Positions 7,800 through 16,357 of a stretch of 64,000 nucleotides of DNA are shown here, piece by piece. A program made the position numbers and the translations under genes. Source of the stretch: Streptomyces capitiformicae (GTDB lineage Bacteria > Actinomycetota > Actinomycetes > Streptomycetales > Streptomycetaceae); NCBI RefSeq assembly GCF_002214185.1, contig NZ_CP022161.1:6393486-6457485 (forward strand), written 5' to 3'. The notes below the pieces were generated by a model. It was given only the letters and a program-made list of their open reading frames with translations, did no database searches and was not told where the DNA came from. Position 1 is the stretch's first letter, and every line of letters starts with the position of its first letter.

Positions 7800-9403
7800 G
7801 AAGGCTGCTCCGTGGCGGACGCGGCGGTCTTGCGCAGGCCTCGTTCGACGCGGTCGGCGAGGCCCTGGGCCTCGTGACCGAGGCCGGACTGGGCGGGGGC
7901 CGTGGTGGCGTCGGACTTCATCGCGTCCTCGGCGGGCTGCGGTTCGGTGACCGTACGGCCGTCGGCGAAGCCCGAGACCGCGTAGACGACGACCGGGACG
8001 TCCGTGAGCACGGAGATCGTCCAGGAGGCCCGCTGGTCGTCGCCGAACCCGGCGGCGACGGTGTCCTCGGCGGCGTACGGGCGGGGCATCAGATCGGTCC
8101 GGCGGTCGAGGCCCTCTCTCGCGAAGCGGGCCTTGAGGGAAGCCATGGTGGCGGCGTCGGCCTTGGTGAACATCATGCCGACGGTGGTGACGTTGCTGCG
8201 GGTCGCGTCGGTGTAGGTGGCGCGCAGCAGCCGCAGGCAGCCGGCAGGGGTGAGGGCCTTGCGCAGCAGCGGGTCGAAGGCGTCCGCGCAGTCGCTGTCG
8301 GGGGCGACGGCTACGCGGGTCCAGGTCCGGTCGGTGCCGCCGGGCCCCGCGCCCTCCCCCTGCACGGTGGGCGGGAACAACTCGTCCACGGGGACGCCGT
8401 GCCACAGCTCGGCGGCCGCGGCGAAGCTGCCGCGGACGCCGTCGGTCCCCGCGTCCCCCGTGAGCCAACTCCCCGCCGCCGCACCGCCGATGAGCCCGAT
8501 GCCCAGCACCACACACGCGGCGACGGCTGCGGCACGGGCCCCGGACGGGCGGGAGCTGCGGTGCCCGTCGTACGGCTCGGGAGCCTCCCACTCCTCCCAC
8601 GCCGACGTGTCGGGCTGCGCGAACGTCACGAAGGGGCGCCCGGAGGGCGCGCCGAGCGCCGCGTCGAGAGCTTCGGCGGAGCGCCGGGAGGACGCCGTCG
8701 GGGGCTGCCAGCCACCGGGCCGGTCGAACTCGGCGGAACGCGGCCGGGTATCGGGCCTGACCTCTTCGGGGAGCGGGCGCCGGAGAGGCGACACCGAGGG
8801 CGGGGCGTCGGGGAAACGTGCCGAGGCCACCGGGGGTGGTGGTGTGGCCGAGGTGCCGCCTCCCTGCCCGGCGGTTCGGCGGAAGTCGGAGAAGCGCGGG
8901 TGTTCCGCACGGCGCTGAGTGGCACCGCCGTCCCCGCCGGAGCCACGCGAGGGACTCTGCCCGCCCCCGGCAGCTGGGTCGCGTACGTCCCGGGGCGCAC
9001 CCGGCGCCGTGGACGGACGAGGAGGAGTACCGGGCCGCGCGGGCACCCCCACCACCGGCGGCCGCTGCGGGCGCCGCGGCACGGCCGCCGTACCGCCGGA
9101 CGAAAGACCCGACGCCGAGGCGTCACTCGCGGACGAACGCGAGCCCGAGCCACCCCCAGCAGCCGGACGCGAGCCCGAGCCACCCCCAGCAGCCGGACGC
9201 GAGCCCGAGCCGTCCCCCGCGGACGGCCCCCACCCCGAAACGCTCCCGGTGGTCGAACGCGGCCCCGCCCCGTCGTCGTTCTGCGCGGGCTCGGGCGGCG
9301 GCGGTGTCGTGGTGGACGGTGTGTCGGTGCCCGGAGGTATCGACGGGCGGGGTGGCCGCGGTGGGCGTGGGGGGATGGAGGCGCGGCGCGCTTCCGTGCT
9401 CAT
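7796..9403 (-). CDS. proline-rich one-pass membrane protein coupled to mycosin
   Basis: This 535-residue protein of unknown family has a long, disordered Pro/Ser/Gly-rich cytoplasmic N-terminus (1-285). One transmembrane helix follows at about 290-312 (AAAVAACVVLGIGLIGGAAA), then an extracellular domain of about 220 residues with Cys pairs (DSDCADAFDPLL, PAGCLRLL). The N-terminal region includes three SGSRPAA-GGG-type repeats encoded by 30-bp direct repeats. The gene overlaps the mycosin start by four bases, which implies equal production and a joint function at the membrane. It could be a regulatory partner or substrate of the protease; this is inferred from the coupling only. Start ATG 9403 follows a G-rich GGGGGG. 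Confidence 0.8.
   Translation of the reverse strand: MSTEARRASIPPRPPRPPRPSIPPGTDTPSTTTPPPPEPAQNDDGAGPRSTTGSVSGWGPSAGDGSGSRPAAGGGSGSRPAAGGGSGSRSSASDASASGLSSGGTAAVPRRPQRPPVVGVPARPGTPPRPSTAPGAPRDVRDPAAGGGQSPSRGSGGDGGATQRRAEHPRFSDFRRTAGQGGGTSATPPPPVASARFPDAPPSVSPLRRPLPEEVRPDTRPRSAEFDRPGGWQPPTASSRRSAEALDAALGAPSGRPFVTFAQPDTSAWEEWEAPEPYDGHRSSRPSGARAAAVAACVVLGIGLIGGAAAGSWLTGDAGTDGVRGSFAAAAELWHGVPVDELFPPTVQGEGAGPGGTDRTWTRVAVAPDSDCADAFDPLLRKALTPAGCLRLLRATYTDATRSNVTTVGMMFTKADAATMASLKARFAREGLDRRTDLMPRPYAAEDTVAAGFGDDQRASWTISVLTDVPVVVYAVSGFADGRTVTEPQPAEDAMKSDATTAPAQSGLGHEAQGLADRVERGLRKTAASATEQPS
9139..9198. repeat. two 30-bp direct repeats in the proline-rich gene
   Basis: Positions 9139-9168 and 9169-9198 are identical, each beginning GCGAGCCCGAGCCACCCCCA. 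A third, diverged unit starts at 9199. They encode the Gly-Ser-Arg-Pro repeats of the membrane protein and keep the frame. Confidence 0.9.
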
Positions 9404-9648
9404 GCACCCCCCAGTTTCCTCGTACCCGGGCCGTCACGCATGCGGTGGACTGTGCCGCGGAGGCATGCGCCACACCACGGGCAAGCCATACCCGCGGCAG
9501 CGGATCGGCATCCCCGTCGAGGTCGTCCCGTGCGTTCGCGTCACTCTACGGGTTGCCACCCGTCGAACGGGAACCAGTCGGCAGCACCGGGGCTTTAGCC
9601 CGGAACGTCCCCCTACCCTGCGGTAATCATGTCTGGCAGGCTTCGTTC

Positions 9649-10851
9649 ATGACTGCGCGCGCCGCCGACCGGGTCCGCTACGACCGGGCCACCGCTCATC
9701 TCGACGCACCTCTCGCGATCGTCGACCTCGACGCCTTCGACGCGAACGCCGACGATCTCGTCCGCAGGGCCGGCGGCAAGCCGATCCGTGTCGCGAGCAA
9801 GTCCGTGCGGTGCCGGACGCTCCTCGAACGGGTGCTGGCCCGTGAGGGCTTCCAGGGCATCATGTCCTTCACCCTCGCCGAATCCCTGTGGCTGGCGCGT
9901 TCCGGGTTCGACGACATCCTCCTCGCCTATCCGTCGGCCGACCGCGAGGCCTTCGCCGAACTGGCGGGCGACCCGAAGCTCGCCGCCGCCGTCACCGTGA
10001 TGGTCGACGACCCCGCCCACCTCCAGCTGATCGACGACTCCCGCCGGGGCGGCGGTGAAGTGGTGCGCGTCTGCCTGGAGTTGGACACCTCGCTGAAGCT
10101 GCTCGGCGGGCGCGTACGCGTCGGGGCCCGGCGGTCGCCGCTGCACTCACCCGCCCAGGTCGCCGACGTGGCCCGGGCCGTCGCCGAGCGGCCGGGGTTC
10201 AAGCTGGTCGGGATCATGGCGTACGAGGGGCATATCGCCGGGGTGGGCGACTCGGTGGCGGGGCGGCCCTTCCGTTCGCGTGCCGTGCGGCTGATGCAGG
10301 CCACCGCGAAGAAGGAGCTGGCCGCGCGGCGGGCCCAAGTCGTGCGTGCCGTACGGGCGGTGGCGCCGGACCTGGAGTTCGTCAACGGCGGCGGCACGGG
10401 CAGTGTGCAGCACACGGCGGCCGAGGACGCGGTCACCGAGATCGGCGCCGGCTCCGGGCTGTACGTCCCCCGGCTGTTCGACAACTACACCTCGTTCAGC
10501 GGGCGTCCGGCCTCGCTGTTCGCCATGCCCGTCGTACGGCGTCCGGGTGTGGGCGTCGTGACCGTCCTGGGCGGTGGTTACCCGGCCTCCGGCGCCGCGG
10601 GGCGTGACCGGCTGCCCGTGCCGCATCTGCCGGAAGGGCTGAAGTACGACCCGCAGGAGGGGCCCGGCGAGGTGCAGACCCCGCTGCTCGGGTCGCCGGC
10701 GGACGACCTGCTGCTCGGCGACAAGGTGTGGTTCCGGCACGCCAAGGCCGGGGAGCTGTGCGAGCGGTTCGACGTGCTGCATCTGATCGAGGGCGACGAG
10801 GTGACGGCGACCGTGCCGACGTACCGCGGCGAGGGCCACACGTTCTTGTAG
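9649..10851 (+). CDS. PLP-dependent amino acid deaminase/aldolase-like protein (alanine racemase fold type III)
   Basis: This 400-residue cytoplasmic protein has an N-terminal alanine-racemase-type TIM barrel. The probable PLP lysine is in GGKPIRVASKSVRCRTLLERVL (about residues 43-64). The rest resembles the D-serine dehydratase/D-threonine aldolase group, with conserved FVNGGGTGSVQHTA and a C-terminal metal-binding-type domain. The substrate is not determined. ATG 9649 follows AGG at a somewhat long spacing and overlaps the stop of a seven-codon reading frame starting at 9629. The gene is divergent from the membrane-protein/mycosin pair across 245 bp, and no biosynthetic partner is adjacent. 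Confidence 0.82.
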   Translation: MTARAADRVRYDRATAHLDAPLAIVDLDAFDANADDLVRRAGGKPIRVASKSVRCRTLLERVLAREGFQGIMSFTLAESLWLARSGFDDILLAYPSADREAFAELAGDPKLAAAVTVMVDDPAHLQLIDDSRRGGGEVVRVCLELDTSLKLLGGRVRVGARRSPLHSPAQVADVARAVAERPGFKLVGIMAYEGHIAGVGDSVAGRPFRSRAVRLMQATAKKELAARRAQVVRAVRAVAPDLEFVNGGGTGSVQHTAAEDAVTEIGAGSGLYVPRLFDNYTSFSGRPASLFAMPVVRRPGVGVVTVLGGGYPASGAAGRDRLPVPHLPEGLKYDPQEGPGEVQTPLLGSPADDLLLGDKVWFRHAKAGELCERFDVLHLIEGDEVTATVPTYRGEGHTFL

Positions 10852-10867
10852 GCCCCCGGAGGGTCGG

Positions 10868-11791
10868 TTACGGGCCGATGCTGCTCCCCACTCCCCCGCC
10901 CGTCTCCTCGTCCGCCTCGTCGCCCATCGGCCGGATACCCTTGATGATCTTGTCGATGTCGTCGACCGGCGGGCCGTCGGGGCCCGCGTCGAGGGTGAAC
11001 CGAACGAGCACCGGTGTCCCGGTGCCACGGCTGGACGGGAAGACGAGGGACTGGACGTAGCCGCCGGGTCCGGCTTCGGTCGTGACGCGCCAGCGCACGA
11101 AGTACCCGGCGCGACCCGCCACGGCGACCGAGCCGGAGTCCACGACCTCGTGGCCGGTGATGCCGTTGTAGGGGCGACGCTCCAGCTTGTCACGGTCGTA
11201 CGCGTCGTTCGCCGCGTCCTCGATGTCGTTCTCGGCGAGGACCTTCGGGGAGGTCTCGTTCTTGCCGGTCACGGGCCGCGAGTAGACCCAGCCGCTGCGG
11301 CACAGACCGCCGTCGCCGGGGCAGTCGTACGTGCCGTCCCGGACCAGGACGGCGTCCTCGGCGGTGTCCTCGCCGCTGATCCAGCCGTCGAGGATCGGGA
11401 AGGTGATGCCGTTGAGGTCGTCCACGACGACGGTCGGGTCGCCGGAGGGGGACGCCGACGGGGAGGGGCTGTCACTGCCGTCGGTGCCGGAGGACGGGGC
11501 CGCGGGCGCGGAGGTCGTCGTCCTCGTCTCCTGGCCCCCGTCGCCGTCCTTCGCGAACACGACGACGCCGCCCGTGACGGCGGCGGCGACCAGAACGGCA
11601 CCGGCCACGGCCAGGGCGACGACCTTGGTGCGCCCGGGACCCTTGCCCGCGGGCGGCCCCGGCTGGGCCGGCAGCGGATCGGGCACCGCCGGCTGGCGTC
11701 GGTGGTCGGTCCACGCGGTCCCGTCCCACCAGCGTTCGGTGAGCGGGTAGGACGGGTCGCGGTACCAGCCGGGCGGCGGCGAACTGCTCAT
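10868..11791 (-). CDS. DUF2510 membrane protein
   Basis: This 307-residue protein starts with a DUF2510 module (PPGWYRDPSYPLTERWWDGTAWTDHRR). One transmembrane helix follows at about 55-80 (VVALAVAGAVLVAAAVTGGVVVF), then a Ser/Pro-rich linker and an extracellular domain of about 190 residues with a Cys pair (TYDCPGDGGLCRSGWVY). DUF2510 proteins are common in actinomycete membranes, and their function is unknown. The stop faces the deaminase-like gene 16 bp away (convergent). ATG 11791 gives the expected MSSSPPPGWYRDP N-terminus. Confidence 0.85.
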   Translation of the reverse strand: MSSSPPPGWYRDPSYPLTERWWDGTAWTDHRRQPAVPDPLPAQPGPPAGKGPGRTKVVALAVAGAVLVAAAVTGGVVVFAKDGDGGQETRTTTSAPAAPSSGTDGSDSPSPSASPSGDPTVVVDDLNGITFPILDGWISGEDTAEDAVLVRDGTYDCPGDGGLCRSGWVYSRPVTGKNETSPKVLAENDIEDAANDAYDRDKLERRPYNGITGHEVVDSGSVAVAGRAGYFVRWRVTTEAGPGGYVQSLVFPSSRGTGTPVLVRFTLDAGPDGPPVDDIDKIIKGIRPMGDEADEETGGGVGSSIGP

Positions 11792-11835
11792 CCCGGCACT
11801 CTAATCACACCTGCGGTGGGCGCGGCTCCGGACTT

Positions 11836-12657
11836 CTAGAGCGGCGTGACGTACGCGCCCGAAATGCCGCCGTCGACCAGGAAGTCGGTGGCGTTCACGA
11901 AGGACGAGTCGTCGCTGGCGAGGAAGGCGACGGCGGCGGCGATCTCGTCGGCCTCCGCGAACCGGCCGAGCGGGATGTGCACGAGACGGCGCGCGGCCCG
12001 CTCCGGGTCCTTGGCGAACAGTTCCTGGAGGAGGGGGGTGTTGACCGGGCCGGGGCACAGCGCGTTCACGCGGATGCCCTCCCGCGCGAACTGCACGCCC
12101 AGCTCGCGGGACATGGCCAGTACACCGCCCTTGGAGGCCGTGTACGAGATCTGGGAGGTCGCCGCGCCCATCCGGGCCACGAACGACGCGGTGTTGATGA
12201 TGGAACCCTTGCCCTGGCGCCGCATGTAGGGGATCGCGGCCTTGCAGCACAGGTACACGGAGGTGAGGTTGACCTCCTGGACCCGCTTCCAGGCCTCCAG
12301 GCCGGTCTCCAGGATGGAGTCGTCGTCGGGCGGCGAGATGCCCGCGTTGTTGAAGGCGATGTCGACGCTGCCGTAGGTGTCGTAGGCGGTCCTGAACAGC
12401 GCCTCGACCTGCTCGGCGTCGGTGACGTCGACCTTCACGAAGAGTCCGCCGACCTCCTCGGCGACGGCCTTGCCGCGCACCTCGTCCACGTCGCCGCAGA
12501 CCACGTGCGCGCCCTCGGAGGCGAGCCGGCGCGCGGTGGCGAGGCCGATGCCGCTGCCGGCGCCGGTGATGACGGCGGTACGGCCGACGAGGCGGCGGCA
12601 GGCGGGGGTCTGGGGGGAACCCCCAGTGGATGTAACAGTCTCCTGGGGCTGGGTCAC
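11836..12657 (-). CDS. short-chain dehydrogenase/reductase
   Basis: This 273-residue NAD(P)-dependent oxidoreductase has the SDR nucleotide motif TGAGSGIG (31-38), the NNAGIS motif, the catalytic Ser in SIINTASF and the YTASK active-site pair. It may oxidise an alcohol or amino-alcohol-derived product in the pathway of its neighbours. The GTG start at 12657 overlaps the TGA of the aldehyde dehydrogenase (GTGA), so it is the third gene of a tightly coupled operon glnA4-aldehyde dehydrogenase-SDR. The first 20 residues are a poorly conserved extension. The exact substrate is unknown. Confidence 0.9.
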   Translation of the reverse strand: MTQPQETVTSTGGSPQTPACRRLVGRTAVITGAGSGIGLATARRLASEGAHVVCGDVDEVRGKAVAEEVGGLFVKVDVTDAEQVEALFRTAYDTYGSVDIAFNNAGISPPDDDSILETGLEAWKRVQEVNLTSVYLCCKAAIPYMRRQGKGSIINTASFVARMGAATSQISYTASKGGVLAMSRELGVQFAREGIRVNALCPGPVNTPLLQELFAKDPERAARRLVHIPLGRFAEADEIAAAVAFLASDDSSFVNATDFLVDGGISGAYVTPL

Positions 12658-14036
12658 TGTGCTGGGCCCTCCGTGCTGATGAAGACGTTCTTGGTTTCGG
12701 TGAAGGCGGTCAGGGCGTCCGGGCCGAGTTCACGGCCGATGCCGGACTGTTTGAAGCCGCCGAAGGGCGTCCAGTAGCGGACGCTGGAGTGGGAGTTGAC
12801 GGACAGGTTGCCCGCGCGGACGGCCTGGGAGACACGCAGGGCGCGGCCGACGTCCCGGGTCCAGATGGAGCCGGAGAGGCCGTACGGGGTGTCGTTGGCG
12901 AGCCGGATCGCGTCGGCCTCGTCCTCGAAGGGGATGACGACGGCGACGGGTCCGAAGACCTCCTCGGCGGCCACACGCGCGTGCGGCTCGACGTCGGTGA
13001 GGACGGTCGGCGGGAACCAGAAGCCGGGCCCTTCGGGAGCCTTGCCACGGATGCCGGGCGCGTCGGCGTCGACGTACGAACGGACGCGCTCCAGTTGCAC
13101 CTTGGAGATCAGCGGGCCCATCTGGGTGGCCTCGTCGGCCGGGTCGCCGACGCGGACCGACTCGATGCCGGGGGCGAGGAGGTCGAGGAAGCGGTCGTAG
13201 GCGGAGCGCTGGACGAGGATGCGGGTGCGGGCGCAGCAGTCCTGGCCGGAGTTGTCGAGGAAGGCCATGGGGGCGGCGGCCGCGGCGGTTTCGAGGTCGG
13301 AGTCGGCGAAGACGATGTTGGGGCTCTTGCCGCCGAGTTCGAGGGTGACGCGTTTGAGGAGCGCGGAGCCCTTGGCCAGCACCTGCTTGCCGACGGCCGT
13401 GGACCCGGTGAAGACGATCTTCGCGACGCCGGGGTGCTCGACGAGGGCGTTGCCCGCCACGGGGCCGTGGCCGGGCAGCACCTGGAAGAGGCCTTCCGGC
13501 AGGCCCGCCTCACGGGAGAGTTCGACCAGGCGGAGGGCGGTGAGCGGGGTCGTCTCGGCGGGCTTGAGGATCACCGCGTTGCCCGCGGCGAGCGCGGGGG
13601 CCACGCCCCAGGCCGCGATGGGCATCGGGAAGTTCCACGGGGCGATCACGCCGACGACGCCGAGCGGTTCGAGGAACGTGACGTCGAGACCGCCGGCCAC
13701 CGGGATCTGCCGTCCGGTGAGGCGCTCCACGCCGCCCGCCGCGTAGTCGAGCAGGTCACGGACGTTGCCGGCCTCCCAGCGGGCGTTGCCGATGGTGTGC
13801 CCGGCCTCACGGACCTCGAGGAGGGCCAGCTCCTCGAGGTGGTCATCCACCGTCGCGGCGAAGCGGCGCAGCAGCCGGGCACGGTCGGCGGGGGCCATGA
13901 CGGTGGCCCACAGCCGCTGGGCCTTCGTCGCCAGGGCGACGGCCGCGTCGACGTCCGCCGCGGTGGCGGCCGGGACGGTGGCGACAACCTCCTCGGTGGC
14001 GGGGTTGAGAACCTGGAGCTCGTGCTCGTACGACAA
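12654..14036 (-). CDS. NAD-dependent aldehyde dehydrogenase
   Basis: This 460-residue ALDH-superfamily enzyme has the cofactor motif FTGSTAVGKQV, the general-base Glu in LELGGKSPN and the catalytic Cys in NSGQDCCARTR, with conserved PWNFP and EEVFGPV. It oxidises an aldehyde to an acid, and its place after a gamma-glutamyl-amine ligase suggests a gamma-glutamyl-aminoaldehyde or a related aldehyde. A TTG at 14036 follows GAGAGG with seven-base spacing and gives LSYEHELQVLNPATEE. A GTG five codons upstream (14051) overlaps the glnA4 stop and is the alternative. It overlaps the SDR by four bases. Confidence 0.93.
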   Translation of the reverse strand: MSYEHELQVLNPATEEVVATVPAATAADVDAAVALATKAQRLWATVMAPADRARLLRRFAATVDDHLEELALLEVREAGHTIGNARWEAGNVRDLLDYAAGGVERLTGRQIPVAGGLDVTFLEPLGVVGVIAPWNFPMPIAAWGVAPALAAGNAVILKPAETTPLTALRLVELSREAGLPEGLFQVLPGHGPVAGNALVEHPGVAKIVFTGSTAVGKQVLAKGSALLKRVTLELGGKSPNIVFADSDLETAAAAAPMAFLDNSGQDCCARTRILVQRSAYDRFLDLLAPGIESVRVGDPADEATQMGPLISKVQLERVRSYVDADAPGIRGKAPEGPGFWFPPTVLTDVEPHARVAAEEVFGPVAVVIPFEDEADAIRLANDTPYGLSGSIWTRDVGRALRVSQAVRAGNLSVNSHSSVRYWTPFGGFKQSGIGRELGPDALTAFTETKNVFISTEGPAQ

Positions 14037-14047
14037 GGAAGGACCTC

Positions 14048-15406
14048 TCACAGGCGTTCGAAGGAGCGGCGCAGCTCCCAGTCGGTCACGGCGGCGTCGA
14101 AGGCGGCCAGTTCGACGCGGGCCATGTTGAGGTAGTGGGCGACAACCTCGTCCCCGAAGGCGGCCTTGGCGATGGGGCTGTTCTCCCACAGCTCGGCGGC
14201 CTCGTGCAGGGTGGTCGGAACGTGCGCGTACTCGGCGGTGTAGGCGTTGCCCTCGCACACCTCCGGCAGCTCCAGCTTCTGCTCGATGCCGTACAGCCCG
14301 GCCGCGACGAGCCCGGCGACGGCGAGGTGCGGGTTGACGTCGCCGCCGGGGAGCCGGTTCTCGAAGCGCATGGAGCGCCCGTGGCCCACCACCCGCAGGG
14401 CGCAGGTCCGGTTGTCGTATCCCCAGGCGACGGCGGTCGGCGCGAAGGAGCCCGGCTGGAACCGCTTGTACGAGTTGATGTTGGGCGCGTAGAGCAGTGA
14501 GAAGTCGCGGAGGGCGGCGAGCTGGCCGGCGAGGAAGTACCGCATGACCTGGGACATCTCATGACCGTCGGCCATGGCGTTGGTGCCGTCGGCGTCCGCG
14601 AGGGAGAGGTGGATGTGGCAGGAGTTGCCCTCGCGCTCGTTGTACTTGGCCATGAAGGTGAGCGACATGCCCTCCTGGGCGGCGATCTCCTTGGCGCCGG
14701 TCTTGTAGATGGCGTGCTGGTCACAGGTGACCAGGGCCTCGTCGTACTTGAAGGCGATCTCGTGCTGCCCGGGGTTGCACTCGCCCTTGGCGGACTCGAC
14801 GGTGAGCCCGGCGGCCGCCATCTCGTTCCTGATCCGCCGCAGCAGCGGTTCGATACGGCCCGTCCCGAGCACCGAGTAGTCGATGTTGTACTGGTTCGCC
14901 GGGGTGAGGGCCTTGTAGCCCGCGTCCCAGGCCTGCTCGTAGGTGTCCTTGAAGACGATGAACTCCAGCTCGGTGCCAACGTTGGCCGTGTAGCCCAGTT
15001 CGGCGAGGCGCTCCAGCTGGCGGCGCAGGATCTGGCGGGGCGCGGCGACGACCGGTGAACCGTCGTTCCAGGCGAGGTCGGCGATCAGCATGGCCGTGCC
15101 CTCGTTCCAGGGCACCCGGCGCAGGGTGCTCAGGTCGGGATGCATGGCGAAGTCGCCGTAGCCCCGGTCCCAGGAGGACATCTCGTATCCGTCGACGGTG
15201 TTCATCTCGGTGTCGACGGCGAGCAGGTAGTTGCAGCCCTCGGTGCCGTGGGAGAGCACCTCGTCGAGGAAGAAGCGCGCGGCGAACCGCTTGCCCTGGA
15301 GGCGTCCCTGCATGTCGGGGAAGGCCAGGACGACGGTGTCGATCTGACCGCCCGCGACGAGGGCGTGCAGTTCCTCGACGCTGAGCGGGGCTGTGCGGTC
15401 TGCCAC
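14048..15406 (-). CDS. glnA4: glutamine synthetase-like gamma-glutamyl-amine ligase (GlnA4 type)
   Basis: This 452-residue protein is of the type I glutamine-synthetase fold. Metal and ATP ligands are visible: GTELEFIVF (144-152), KGECNPGQHEIAFKY, NSCHIHLSL, NSYKR and RFENRLPGGDVNPH. Many Streptomyces carry such paralogues that glutamylate amines instead of ammonia. From memory, the S. coelicolor gene in this genomic place (SCO1613, GlnA4) was described as a gamma-glutamylethanolamide synthetase. Synteny with a FadR-type regulator, ALDH, SDR and a gamma-glutamyl hydrolase supports that assignment. GTG 15406 follows AAGGAG at seven bases. The amine preference is inferred, not read. Confidence 0.85.
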   Translation of the reverse strand: MADRTAPLSVEELHALVAGGQIDTVVLAFPDMQGRLQGKRFAARFFLDEVLSHGTEGCNYLLAVDTEMNTVDGYEMSSWDRGYGDFAMHPDLSTLRRVPWNEGTAMLIADLAWNDGSPVVAAPRQILRRQLERLAELGYTANVGTELEFIVFKDTYEQAWDAGYKALTPANQYNIDYSVLGTGRIEPLLRRIRNEMAAAGLTVESAKGECNPGQHEIAFKYDEALVTCDQHAIYKTGAKEIAAQEGMSLTFMAKYNEREGNSCHIHLSLADADGTNAMADGHEMSQVMRYFLAGQLAALRDFSLLYAPNINSYKRFQPGSFAPTAVAWGYDNRTCALRVVGHGRSMRFENRLPGGDVNPHLAVAGLVAAGLYGIEQKLELPEVCEGNAYTAEYAHVPTTLHEAAELWENSPIAKAAFGDEVVAHYLNMARVELAAFDAAVTDWELRRSFERL

Positions 15407-15549
15407 GGGAAGGCTCCTTCGGGCTTTCTGCTGTCTCCTGCGGGCTTGCTGCGGGCTTGGTTTGCTGCGAGGTTCTTCACGCTTCTACGGTGGAGCGAGA
15501 GCCATAAGGTATTGCCGAGAACCATTGCTTGGGAAGGGGGCACGTCCAC
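15407..15549. promoter_or_regulatory. divergent control region between glnA4 and its GntR-type regulator
   Basis: This 143-bp region should hold both promoters. An imperfect palindrome GGTATTGCC (15508-15516) next to a TAAGGT -10-like box (15505-15510) lies before the regulator gene. It is a plausible operator for the FadR-type protein but was found by eye only. Confidence 0.35.
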
Positions 15550-16284
15550 ATGTCGGCGGAACCTGACGGCGGTCCGGAGGACCGGTTGACCCCGGTGCTG
15601 CGGCCGGTGCGGGCGGGCAACGGCTTCGAGGAGGCCCTCGAACAGATCCTCCAGGTCGTACGGCTCGGGCTGGTGCCCGGCGGCGAGCGGCTGCCCGCGG
15701 AGCGCGAGCTGGCCGAGCGGCTCGGGATCAGCCGGGTCACGCTGCGCGAGGTGCTGAAAGTCCTCCAGGACCAGAAGCTCGTGGAGTCGCGGCGCGGGCG
15801 GTACGGCGGCACGTTCGTGCTGCCGCGCGCCGACGCCGGCGGGGAGGACGAGCTGCGGCGCCGTATCGCCGAGGTCGACATCGAGGACGTGCTGCGCTTC
15901 CGGGAGGTGCTGGAGGTGGGCGCGGCCGGGTTGTGCGCGACGCACGGGCTGACCGACGAGCAGGAGGTACGTCTGCGGGAGGCACTGGCCCGTACCCACG
16001 ACGCGCCGCTCGCCGAGTATCGCCGCCTCGACACCCTCCTCCACCTCACGCTCGCGGAACTGTGCGGCTCCCCCAGCCTCACCGCCCAGTACGCGGCCGT
16101 ACGCTCCTCCGTCAACGAACTTCTCGACTGCATCCCGTTGTTGGTACGGAACCTGGAGCACTCCCAGCGGCAGCATGTCGCGCTCGTCGAGGCCGTGCTC
16201 GACGGGGACGCGGACGGGGCGCGCGAGATCATGCGGGAGCACTGCGCGGGGACGGCGGCGCTGCTGCGGGGGTTCCTGACGTGA
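15550..16284 (+). CDS. GntR/FadR-family transcriptional regulator
   Basis: This 244-residue repressor-type protein has an N-terminal winged helix (GGERLPAERELAERLGISRVTLREVLKVLQ, about 40-70) and an all-helical FCD effector domain. That domain has conserved FREVLEVGAAGLCA, LDTLLHLTLAELCGSP and a histidine-rich NLEHSQRQHVALVEAV, the usual metal/ligand site. It is transcribed away from glnA4 and most likely controls the glnA4-ALDH-SDR operon and itself. ATG 15550 follows GAAGGGGG. The effector may be an amine or a gamma-glutamyl product. Confidence 0.9.
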   Translation: MSAEPDGGPEDRLTPVLRPVRAGNGFEEALEQILQVVRLGLVPGGERLPAERELAERLGISRVTLREVLKVLQDQKLVESRRGRYGGTFVLPRADAGGEDELRRRIAEVDIEDVLRFREVLEVGAAGLCATHGLTDEQEVRLREALARTHDAPLAEYRRLDTLLHLTLAELCGSPSLTAQYAAVRSSVNELLDCIPLLVRNLEHSQRQHVALVEAVLDGDADGAREIMREHCAGTAALLRGFLT

Positions 16285-16357
16285 GCCCTGCCCGGGGTGC
16301 GCGGGGTGCGCGGTACAAAGGTATGGACGTGTCCCATTGAGCGCGAGGGAGAAGCGC

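Noticed and set aside
9139..9210. Possible short CRISPR-like array
   Set aside because: The 30-bp units are directly adjacent with no spacers and are in frame in a protein-coding gene.
12789..14135. 448-codon plus-strand open frame opposite the aldehyde dehydrogenase
   Set aside because: Its composition is Gly/Asp/Val-rich mirror-image coding; the minus-strand ALDH motifs are complete.
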